Below are positions 1 to 6,881 of a stretch of 64,000 nt of DNA, piece by piece. The DNA comes from M0108 sp937862735. Lineage in GTDB: Bacteria > Pseudomonadota > Gammaproteobacteria > Chromatiales > Chromatiaceae. Position 1 is the stretch's first letter; each line of letters begins with the position of its first letter. The translations under genes were made by a program, and so were the position numbers. The notes beneath the pieces were generated by a model. That model had not been told where the DNA came from. It searched no databases and worked only from the letters and a program-made list of their open reading frames with translations. The DNA is taken from assembly GCA_937862735.1 (NCBI GenBank), contig CALMDH010000243.1, positions 15,760 through 79,759 of the forward strand, in the 5' to 3' direction.

Positions 1-730
1 GGCCCACCCGGCCATCGTCCAGATAGAGCCCGCCGATGCCATCCCGCCCGTCGCGATCCCGCACCACCTGGGCCCAGCCACGGCCGCCATCGCTGCACGC
101 GACCTTGAACACCGCCTGGGCGTCGCCGGCGAAGGCGTCATAGCCCCCCCGGCAGGACAGGTTGGTCGAGCTGACCCGAAAACCGGCGGCGAAGGGCTGC
201 GACCAGTAACGGCCCTGGAGGGTGTCACCCGCCAGCACCACGGCGAAGGGGCCGGCGGTGGCGGTGCCCGGTGGATCGTCCTCCCCCTTGGCCTGGCGGT
301 ACCGGGCCCAGACGCGATTGACGCAGGTGGCGTAGGTGGCGGGCTCCACGCCACGGCACAGGAGGGCGCCATAATCCTCTGCCGTCACCGGCGAATAGAC
401 GGCACCCCAACGTTCCGGTTCCTCGGTCGTCCCGAAGCCGGCGAAGATGCCGCAGAGGCCCACGGGCTGATTGGCGGTCCCGGCGAAGCGATTGAACTCC
501 GTGGCCGGCATCCGGCTACAACAGCCGCCGAGGATGAGAGCGAGGCCCAGGCCGATGAGCAGCGCGAGGAGCGGGGCCAGACCGGTCCGGATACCAGTCC
601 GGGTCCGAGTCCGGGTCCAGGTTGGGTGCCCGGTCCGGAACCAGGTCCGGGTACAGTTTGGGTGCCAGGTCGCAGGCCAGGTCCTGGTCCAGGGCCGGGG
701 CCAGCTCCAGGTCCGGGTCCAGATCGCCAA
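1..730 (-). CDS. Putative lipoprotein of unknown function, 3' end outside window
   Basis: The open minus-strand frame runs off the left edge. It has a hydrophobic stretch (LLALLIGLGLALILGGC) that ends in a lipobox-like LGGC with the cysteine codon at 521-523, so an outer-membrane or periplasmic lipoprotein is likely. The exported part carries several cysteines and matches no family I recognise. The start is the problem. Upstream of the hydrophobic stretch this frame holds only repeat-encoded Trp/Thr/Arg codons. The only ordinary start codon before the lipobox is a TTG at 730, directly after the stop of the hydroxylase gene. The first ATG (511) lies beyond the lipobox. Either the TTG is used, giving an odd 69-residue N-terminus ahead of the cysteine, or repeat expansion destroyed the original start. 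The frame is well supported; the start is not. Confidence 0.5.
   Translation of the reverse strand, partial: MAIWTRTWSWPRPWTRTWPATWHPNCTRTWFRTGHPTWTRTRTRTGIRTGLAPLLALLIGLGLALILGGCCSRMPATEFNRFAGTANQPVGLCGIFAGFGTTEEPERWGAVYSPVTAEDYGALLCRGVEPATYATCVNRVWARYRQAKGEDDPPGTATAGPFAVVLAGDTLQGRYWSQPFAAGFRVSSTNLSCRGGYDAFAGDAQAVFKVACSDGGRGWAQVVRDRDGRDGIGGLYLDDGRVG
580..726. repeat. Degenerate GGNCCN hexamer repeat
   Basis: About 147 bases are made almost entirely of imperfect hexamers such as GGTCCG, GGTCCA and AGTCCG. All reading frames across it are open or nearly open, giving Pro-Gly, Asp-Pro or Thr-Arg low-complexity peptides. This is why several overlapping open frames appear here. The repeat lies between the hydroxylase stop and the lipoprotein signal region. 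Related GC-rich runs occur inside other genes of the window (30236-30345 and 34106-34285). Confidence 0.8.
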
Positions 731-1405
731 CTAGAGCTCCGCCCACATGCGCATGAGGTTGGCATAGGACCGGTCCACGTAGCCGGTGGTCGGGGTCCCC
801 GGGGCCTCCTTGAGCAGGGCCTCCCGGGCCAAATTGAGTTCATAGAGCAGTTCGCGGCGGGCGGCGTCACGGACATAGCTCTGAATCCAGGTCAGGGCCA
901 CCAGGCGCTCGCCACGGCTGACGGGGGCCACCTGATGCAGGCTGGCGGAGGGATAGACCACCGCATCCCCGGCCGGAAGCTTGACCTTCTGGTCACCGAA
1001 GGGGGTGCGCACCACCAGCTCCCCGCCGTCATAGCTGTCCGGCGGATTGAGGAAGATGGTCATGGAGACGTCGCTGCGGAAGCGCGGTCCGGTGGTGCCC
1101 ATGATGGGGTCGTCCACGTGATCGCCGTAGGTCATGCCCGGCTCGTAGCGGGCGATGATGGGGTCGGCGACCCGGTGCGGCAGAGCGCCGAAACGGAAGG
1201 TGGCGTTGTGTCCCAGGCTGGCCATGATGACGCGGATCAGCCGCCGCATGCGCTGCTCGTCCACCGCCAGTTCCAGGTTGTGCTTAACCCGGGCGGCGGC
1301 AAAACCGGCGGTCAGGCGACCGTCGACGAAACTGGCCCCCTCCAGGATCTCGTGGATCTTGTCCACCTGGGCGGAATTGAGTAGGCCGGGAATGGTGAGG
1401 AGCAT
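731..1405 (-). CDS. PKHD-type Fe(II)/2-oxoglutarate-dependent hydroxylase (PiuC/YbiX family)
   Basis: The 224-residue product has the usual length and layout of the PiuC/YbiX family, which are cytosolic 2-oxoglutarate-dependent oxygenases often linked to iron uptake. The iron-binding triad is visible as H96-x-D98 (in YGDHVDDP) and H157 (ASLHQV), and R167 sits where the family binds 2-oxoglutarate. The family's start (MLLTIPGLL) fixes the initiation codon at 1405. There a GGAGGAA ribosome site lies eight bases upstream; the open frame continues to 1684 but that part is repeat-rich and non-family. The in vivo substrate of this family is not settled. No TonB receptor or siderophore gene is adjacent, so a link to iron is only family precedent. 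Confidence 0.92.
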   Translation of the reverse strand: MLLTIPGLLNSAQVDKIHEILEGASFVDGRLTAGFAAARVKHNLELAVDEQRMRRLIRVIMASLGHNATFRFGALPHRVADPIIARYEPGMTYGDHVDDPIMGTTGPRFRSDVSMTIFLNPPDSYDGGELVVRTPFGDQKVKLPAGDAVVYPSASLHQVAPVSRGERLVALTWIQSYVRDAARRELLYELNLAREALLKEAPGTPTTGYVDRSYANLMRMWAEL

Positions 1406-1469
1406 GGACAAGTTCCTCCGTGGAGGGTTGGATAAAGCCTCGTCTAGCGCTTCGCGTGACGCGCATGCC

Positions 1470-1635
1470 GATCCTGGAGCTCGGCTCTCGGCGCTTGGCG
1501 TGGCGCGCGGGTCGCTCCTGATCCTGGCGCTCGACGCTGGGCGCGTTGCGCTTGTTGATCTTGGTGCCTGGCGCTTGGTATTGGCATTTGCTGCGATGCG
1601 CTCGTCGATCGTGGCGCTTACCTCTCGGCGCCTGA
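1470..1635. repeat. Degenerate spaced repeat in the 1406-1756 divergent spacer
   Basis: The 351-base spacer between the divergent hydroxylase (minus) and hypothetical gene (plus) holds four related segments. Each begins GATC followed by a variant of CTGGCGCTCGGCGC, starting at about 1470, 1520, 1557 and 1607 (steps of 50, 37 and 50). No convincing gene is present. The repeats are imperfect and may be compositional drift or old duplications. No clear promoter hexamers were picked out for either flanking gene. Confidence 0.4.
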
Positions 1636-1756
1636 CGATGATGGAACCTGGGCGATGGCGCGGCCGCCTCCCGCGCCCGACCACCGCCCTGGGCTGGCCA
1701 CCACCGGTATTTTGCTAGAATGCCCCATCCCGTCCACGTGCGAAAGAGGAACCGCC

Positions 1757-2419
1757 ATGCTGCTCAAGGCCATCATCGACGATCAGGAACTCAGCCTCGA
1801 GGTCCCGGAACAAGTCCTACGGCAGGGTCAGGGCTTCTTCGCCAAGCTGGACGCCGACATGGACCAGGGCTGGCAGATGAGCCGCGAGTGGGTCGCCCGG
1901 CCCAACCAGATCGAGCGCTGCCAGATCGTCGCTGACAAGCTCCTGACCGCCCTGGAAAAGGAGAACGAGCGGCTGGGCATGCTCATGGCCGGTTACCTGC
2001 TCAGCCGCCTGCCCGGACTGGAGGCCGTGACCCTCGACACTCAGGGCGAGGTGCAAAACACCCTCTTCACCCTCGCCGAGTCCCCAGGCGCGACACCCCT
2101 GGGCTCGGCCGTCAGCGGCCCGACCGCCAGCCCACCCCTGTCCCGGGGTGAAGAGGACGCGGCACCCCCGGCGGAGACCTCCTTCACCCCCACGCCGGCA
2201 CCCCGGGGGCTGGACAAATTCCAGGCCCTGGAGCAGGCCGGCAACGACGTCACCCCGGTCTTCAAGGTCGGCAAGGGCTACCGCTTCTCGGTCTACGATC
2301 ACGCCAGCGGCCAATGGCTGGACGCCCCCCTGGTCGCCAAGGAGGCCGACGCCGAGCGCCTGCGCCAGGCGGCCTTCAAGGCGCGCTTCGAGTCCCTGCA
2401 GCAACCGCCGGGGGGATAG
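1757..2419 (+). CDS. Conserved-looking hypothetical protein
   Basis: The product is 220 residues and matches no family I recognise. The N-terminal 105 or so residues are a charged, probably helical domain (MLLKAIIDDQELSLEV onward). A Pro/Ala/Thr-rich linker follows (about residues 110-155), then a compact C-terminal segment (KFQALEQAGNDVTPVF to the end) with alternating beta-like stretches. There is no signal peptide or membrane segment, so it is probably cytosolic. The ATG at 1757 has an AGAGGA ribosome site; the longer open frame to 1655 lies in the repeat-rich spacer. It converges on the defence-like operon that ends at 2461, with only 41 bases and no terminator-like hairpin between them. 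Confidence 0.75.
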   Translation: MLLKAIIDDQELSLEVPEQVLRQGQGFFAKLDADMDQGWQMSREWVARPNQIERCQIVADKLLTALEKENERLGMLMAGYLLSRLPGLEAVTLDTQGEVQNTLFTLAESPGATPLGSAVSGPTASPPLSRGEEDAAPPAETSFTPTPAPRGLDKFQALEQAGNDVTPVFKVGKGYRFSVYDHASGQWLDAPLVAKEADAERLRQAAFKARFESLQQPPGG

Positions 2420-2460
2420 CCATGCCTGGGTGTTCCCCAGATTTCCTATCCGTTTGCTGA

Positions 2461-4071
2461 TCAGCCTCCGGATTGCTCATGGTCCGCCGGCATGAAAATT
2501 GTAATCAACAGCGAACGCGCTCGAGTCATGCCGACGTAGTGGTCCGGGATTGACGCGTCGGGGTTTATCGGTCGGGGTAGGTCGACCAGGATCACGCATT
2601 CGTTCTCCAACCCTTTGAACTGTTTGATCTCGGCAAAGCTGATACCGCCGGGCGGGAAGCTCAGCAGCGCGTACTCGTCCAGCTCGATTATGTCCGCGGA
2701 CACCCGGCCAGGTAGCAGCGAGACCGAAGATTCCGCCAATGGCAGTGGCGAGAGGAGGGTTATCTCGCTGACTCCAAGACCTCCAGGGCCGGTGAGACGA
2801 CGCAACTCATCCGCGAGAATGCTTGCTGCTGCCTCGCGATTGGCCGCGTCGCGAACAATCACCTCTGGGCCATTGCCTGTGCCGCGGCTACCCATATCGG
2901 CTCCGAGCAGAGCCTGGATCTCCCCCATAATCTGCAGGGTGTTGCGACAGTTCTTCCGCAGCGGCAGCGGAGCGGGGTCCGGACAATATGAATGCAGCAG
3001 TGCCAGTGCATCCGGGTCCGGCATCCAGTAGCCCGCCTGATTGTTGAAGTCGTGGAAGAAGCACCAGCGACCCTGCTCCAGCCCATCCTTCAGAGCACCA
3101 TTTAGTTGCTCCAGGGTGCTCATGTCCAGCAGATCCTGTCCCTCGTCGACGATCAACGCGTCGAAGTGGTCCACATGCGCCCTGCGGGCCGCGGTTCGCA
3201 CGGCTCGGGCCAAACTCACCGTCACGCCAGGGATTGCGAATTTCTTCTCCAGCCAACGTTTTAACCAGGGTGACTGGCAGGCGAGCAGGACCTTGCTGCC
3301 ACTTGCGGACCAACGCCGCGCCAGCTCCAGGGCGAGAAAAGTCTTGCCGGTGCCCGCCCCGCCACTGCAAATAACTCGTGCACGGCCTTCGACGAAATCC
3401 ATCAGAGTCATCTGATCGGCCGTCAGCGACGCGACCCGCTGCTCGAGCCCATCGAGGGTGACATGGAGCGGGATGCCGACGTCGAATTCCGGGCGTAGCA
3501 AGGCGTTGACGGCGGCAACGGCCTCGTCACCCGCGTCGCGAAGCCTGTGCTCGTCACGACCGCGCCAGAAGCGGTAGAGCCCCGTCAGCCAGCGCTCCAG
3601 GTCGCGCATTTTGCGGAAATCGGCCACCATCATCGGCTCCCACTCGACGCTGGAGATCGTCCAGTCGCAGTCCGGGAAGACCACGCCATAGCCCCAGGTG
3701 AGCTGAGACCACAAGGCTGGCGGCAGCTCGGCCTCGATGCGTTTGCGCAGCGCGTGCATGGCCGACTCTGCCTGGCTGAACGGACTCCGGTTTAGGCGGT
3801 TACGCTCGCCGAATTGATTGACGGTGAACCAATCGCCGGCCTCGCAGCTAATGCGCCCTCCCTTAACCTCGAGCACCAGGACACCGGCCGGGCCGACGAT
3901 GACGAAATCGGCCTCGCCGAAGCGGTTCTCCGGATGCCGGGTCAGGTTCATCGAATGGAAGCCCGTCAGCCTGGGCCCGGAGCCGGTCTCGAACGCCATT
4001 CGGAGTCGGTCGAACAGAGCCTTTTCCGCATTGCTCCGGGTCGGGTACGGGGTGGACGGAATCATCTTCAT
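2461..4071 (-). CDS. NERD nuclease-superfamily 1 helicase fusion
   Basis: This 536-residue protein joins two recognisable parts. Residues about 14-130 resemble the NERD nuclease domain (PD-(D/E)xK fold), with E53-A-D55 and E68-V-K70 as the likely metal-binding and catalytic residues. Residues about 215-530 are an SF1 ATPase/helicase with Walker A GGAGTGKT (237-244), Walker B VDEGQD (308-313), an arginine-containing NCRNT motif (374-378), KGLEN (486-490) and a motif VI YVGMTRAR (512-519). NERD-helicase fusions are typical of mobile and defence loci and are expected to cut or unwind DNA. It is the last gene of the five-gene operon, ten bases after its neighbour, with a GAGG site before the ATG. 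The module and motifs are clear; its role in defence is inferred from the DrmA/DrmB neighbours. Confidence 0.85.
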   Translation of the reverse strand: MKMIPSTPYPTRSNAEKALFDRLRMAFETGSGPRLTGFHSMNLTRHPENRFGEADFVIVGPAGVLVLEVKGGRISCEAGDWFTVNQFGERNRLNRSPFSQAESAMHALRKRIEAELPPALWSQLTWGYGVVFPDCDWTISSVEWEPMMVADFRKMRDLERWLTGLYRFWRGRDEHRLRDAGDEAVAAVNALLRPEFDVGIPLHVTLDGLEQRVASLTADQMTLMDFVEGRARVICSGGAGTGKTFLALELARRWSASGSKVLLACQSPWLKRWLEKKFAIPGVTVSLARAVRTAARRAHVDHFDALIVDEGQDLLDMSTLEQLNGALKDGLEQGRWCFFHDFNNQAGYWMPDPDALALLHSYCPDPAPLPLRKNCRNTLQIMGEIQALLGADMGSRGTGNGPEVIVRDAANREAAASILADELRRLTGPGGLGVSEITLLSPLPLAESSVSLLPGRVSADIIELDEYALLSFPPGGISFAEIKQFKGLENECVILVDLPRPINPDASIPDHYVGMTRARSLLITIFMPADHEQSGG

Positions 4072-4081
4072 TGGTCCGACC

Positions 4082-5680
4082 TCATGGTTGCAGCATGTCC
4101 CGAACCCGGGCTTCGAGCTTCGTCGGCACCTCGACGGAGACCAGCTGCCGCAGCAACCGGGCCGGGTCCACTTCGGTCCGAACGGCCTTCACATCGCCGT
4201 CGAGGACCAAGTGCAAACCGCGGCCGTCCACCTGAAGTCGGTAATCGCCCTTGCCAAGGCTGATGCGGGTGCGGAGCAGGGCCTGCCAGCCCATTTCGCG
4301 GACCAGGGTCAGGGCCGCCTCGCGTTGCTGCTTGCTCCAGTCGGCGTCCCCGGCTGACAGCAGCTCCCGCAATGGGCGTACCCGCGGTGGTGCTGGGCCC
4401 AGTTCCAGTCCGCTGTGCTGCAGCCGGTGGGCCATGGCGGCCATGCGATGGCCCGTGGCGGCTGCGAGCCCCGGGATGTCCCGCACAGACTGGGGCAGCT
4501 CCATCCAACTGCCGCGGGCGGCGAACAGTGCGGCGGCGACCAGCAGGTCCTGCTCGGAGAGCTGCGTTAATTCCTGCGCGAGCGTCAACAGATCGCCGCA
4601 CCGGGGGCGCAGAAAGAATAGGATCAGCCCGCGGGACAAGGGTCGCGCATGACGCCCAAGGAGCTCCGAGACGGTGGCGTCGCCCAGGCCGAGCAGACCC
4701 TCCAGGTCCTGGATCAATCGGGCCAGGGCCTCTTGCCATTTGGGTTCGCTCAGCCCTCGGCGCTCCGTCTCCAGCGCAGCAAGCACAGCCTGATGAGTGT
4801 CCGGCGGGCACCATGGCTCGCCGGCGGCAACCATGTCGTCCGCAGCGACCTTGGCGGCGACGACGGCCTTGAGGATCTGCGTCAAAAGGCGCGACTGGAT
4901 CTCGGCCCCCGCATCGGGTTCGGCTCCCGCAGCCCAGAATAGGACCGCACGCAGCAGCGGGTCCTCGGTACCCTTTCCCTCACCGGAATCGGCCAACAAG
5001 GCCGAGGCTCGTACCAGGGCATCACCCCGGTTACCTAGCCCGGCCAACAGCCCGTGCAGCGCACCTACCGAGAGAACTCGATGCAGCGCATGGTCGCAAG
5101 GCGGCAGCGCGGAGACATCGGGCGGCCATGCGGGGCCGCCGCGGTTGCGGAACAGGCCAACCTTGATGAGTTGCCGATAGGCAGCCAGGGGTACGTTGGC
5201 GTAGTCCGACGCCTGTTCACGGACCCTGGCGCAGACCTCCTTCGACGGGAACAGGATCGCGTCCAACCAGGTGGCAGGCAATGGCGCCGGCACGAGCAGG
5301 ATCTGTTCATCGCCATCCGCCTCATCGGGCCAATCGAGGGCATGCATCCGTCCCTGTGAGTCGACGGCTTGTACCTCGCCGCGCAACGCCCTCAGGTCCA
5401 CGCTCGCCGCCAACGCTTCCAGATAGGTCTCCTCCGCAGCTGCCTGGTCCAGGGCCTCTGCCGGAATCCGCTCGGCGAACAGCGGAATCCATCCCGGCGC
5501 CGCTAACAATGGGTCGGCATAGTACTTACGCCCAAAGCCCCGTGGTCCGGTCACCAGGCCGGCGGCGAGCATGAACATCAGATTGAGCTGATTGCTCACC
5601 AGCAACCAGTGGCTGCGTGGCTTGCGGCGCGGCGCTGGAGCCGGCGAGGTCAATTCAAGCTCGGCAGATTGCTCGGACAC
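4082..5680 (-). CDS. Protein of unknown family in the DISARM-like operon
   Basis: This protein of about 532 residues is one I cannot place. It has no Walker motif, no HxK phospholipase-D motif and no methyltransferase SAM motif. The most distinctive segment is near the N-terminus: WLLVSNQLNLMFMLAAGL followed by GPRGFGRKYY and a GWIPLF stretch. This reads like a conserved enzymatic or binding core. The rest is mainly helical (Leu/Ala-rich) and ends in a short beta-rich domain (DYRLQVDGRGLHLVL). I chose the GTG at 5680, which follows the upstream stop by two bases and has GGAGG five bases before it. A TTG at 5692 would overlap the upstream gene. Its tight placement between two SF1 ATPases suggests a dedicated partner, perhaps a scaffold or the missing effector. 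Confidence 0.8.
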   Translation of the reverse strand: MSEQSAELELTSPAPAPRRKPRSHWLLVSNQLNLMFMLAAGLVTGPRGFGRKYYADPLLAAPGWIPLFAERIPAEALDQAAAEETYLEALAASVDLRALRGEVQAVDSQGRMHALDWPDEADGDEQILLVPAPLPATWLDAILFPSKEVCARVREQASDYANVPLAAYRQLIKVGLFRNRGGPAWPPDVSALPPCDHALHRVLSVGALHGLLAGLGNRGDALVRASALLADSGEGKGTEDPLLRAVLFWAAGAEPDAGAEIQSRLLTQILKAVVAAKVAADDMVAAGEPWCPPDTHQAVLAALETERRGLSEPKWQEALARLIQDLEGLLGLGDATVSELLGRHARPLSRGLILFFLRPRCGDLLTLAQELTQLSEQDLLVAAALFAARGSWMELPQSVRDIPGLAAATGHRMAAMAHRLQHSGLELGPAPPRVRPLRELLSAGDADWSKQQREAALTLVREMGWQALLRTRISLGKGDYRLQVDGRGLHLVLDGDVKAVRTEVDPARLLRQLVSVEVPTKLEARVRDMLQP

Positions 5681-5682
5681 GG

Positions 5683-6876
5683 TCACCTCCAACGTCTCAG
5701 GATGCCTTCATCGCTCGGCAGGACAGCCTCGATCGGACACGGTCGACCGGCCTGGCGTAGCAGGATCACCTGATCGCGAGCGCGAGAGATCATCACATAG
5801 AACAGGCGTCGCTTGCTGTCCATCCAGGTCTCGTCCTCCAAGTGGCAGGGGTATTGGTCAATATCGGCCAGAAACACGCTGTCGAACTCCAGGCCCTTCG
5901 CGGCTTGGGCATTAATGACGAAGATCCCGCCCAGGCTGAAGCGATGGTCGCCGTCGGGCTCTTTACTCGAATAGGTCACGATCCGCGGTGCGCCGTGATC
6001 GAGCTGAAGCGCCGGACGGCCAACGGCTTGGCGCAACGCGTCCAGCCAGCGCCGTCGGCAGTTTTCGGTGGGCGTCAGCACCCCGATCAGCCGCTCAGGA
6101 TCGCGGTCGACCAGCTTGAGTAGGCGCTCAATCACCGTCTCGAAGCTCAAGCGGCAGCCTTGTCCGTAGTCCACCAGCACCGGTGTGCTGCAGGGGCGAT
6201 TACGTGGCTCCGTGACCGGCGGGGTCGCTGGGTCAGGGACGCAAAAGGCGAGCGCAAGGCGGGCAACGCGGTCGCAGTTACGGTAGTTCTCGGTCAGCAC
6301 CACACGGTCTGCGGCGCTGATGGCAAGGCTGGTCACGATATCGTGCAGGCTGCTGTTCTCTTCGGTGATCTGCTGGTTCTGATCGGCGACGACATAGAAA
6401 TGCTCGTAGCCGAGTTCCAGCAGGGCCTTGTAGAACGCCTTCGGCATGTCTTGCCCTTCGTCGATGACGATGTAGGGCGTGATCGGCGGGCGTAGCTCCG
6501 CGGGGGCCGACTCCAGTGCGCTGTTCACGCCCTCCCAGTCAATCGCGTAGCTTAGGCCATCCTTGACCGGGCAGTCCCGCGCCAGGGCGTAGCGAAAAAT
6601 GCTCTTGAACCGGCGAATCCAGGTGTCCGCGTTCACCGCCCCATCCACCAGCTCCCGACTCGCCTCCAGAAGGAGCCGGTTGTAGGCTAGAAAGACATAG
6701 CGCTGGCCACCCTGGTCGCGATGGTGCCGACGCACCCGCAGCAGGGCCACTACCGATTTCCCAGTGCCGGGTCCACCGACGATCAGGTGGCAACCGTCCA
6801 TCGGCAGCATGCGCGCCCGCTCCTGCTCCTTGCTCAGCTCCTGAATTTCCGGGAGCCTCCAGACTCGCGCTGCCAT
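5683..6876 (-). CDS. Compact UvrD-like superfamily 1 ATPase/helicase
   Basis: The product is 397 residues, short for a UvrD/Rep-type helicase, but keeps the motor motifs. These are Walker A GGPGTGKS (34-41), Walker B DEGQD (139-143), ENYRN (196-200), AKGLEFD (326-332) and motif VI FYVMISRAR (359-367). The 1B/2B accessory domains of full-length UvrD appear to be missing, so it may act as an ATP-driven switch or translocase rather than a processive helicase. It begins five bases after the drmB-like stop, with an AGGAC-like site inside the end of that gene. It ends two bases before the next start, so translation of the operon is probably coupled. It resembles the helicase part of the NERD fusion two genes later, which may mean the two motors work together. 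Confidence 0.85.
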   Translation of the reverse strand: MAARVWRLPEIQELSKEQERARMLPMDGCHLIVGGPGTGKSVVALLRVRRHHRDQGGQRYVFLAYNRLLLEASRELVDGAVNADTWIRRFKSIFRYALARDCPVKDGLSYAIDWEGVNSALESAPAELRPPITPYIVIDEGQDMPKAFYKALLELGYEHFYVVADQNQQITEENSSLHDIVTSLAISAADRVVLTENYRNCDRVARLALAFCVPDPATPPVTEPRNRPCSTPVLVDYGQGCRLSFETVIERLLKLVDRDPERLIGVLTPTENCRRRWLDALRQAVGRPALQLDHGAPRIVTYSSKEPDGDHRFSLGGIFVINAQAAKGLEFDSVFLADIDQYPCHLEDETWMDSKRRLFYVMISRARDQVILLRQAGRPCPIEAVLPSDEGILRRWR

Positions 6877-6881
6877 TGGCG

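Noticed and set aside
4082..5680. The unknown operon protein as the missing DrmC (phospholipase-D)
   Set aside because: No HxK(x)4D motif pair is present anywhere in the chain.
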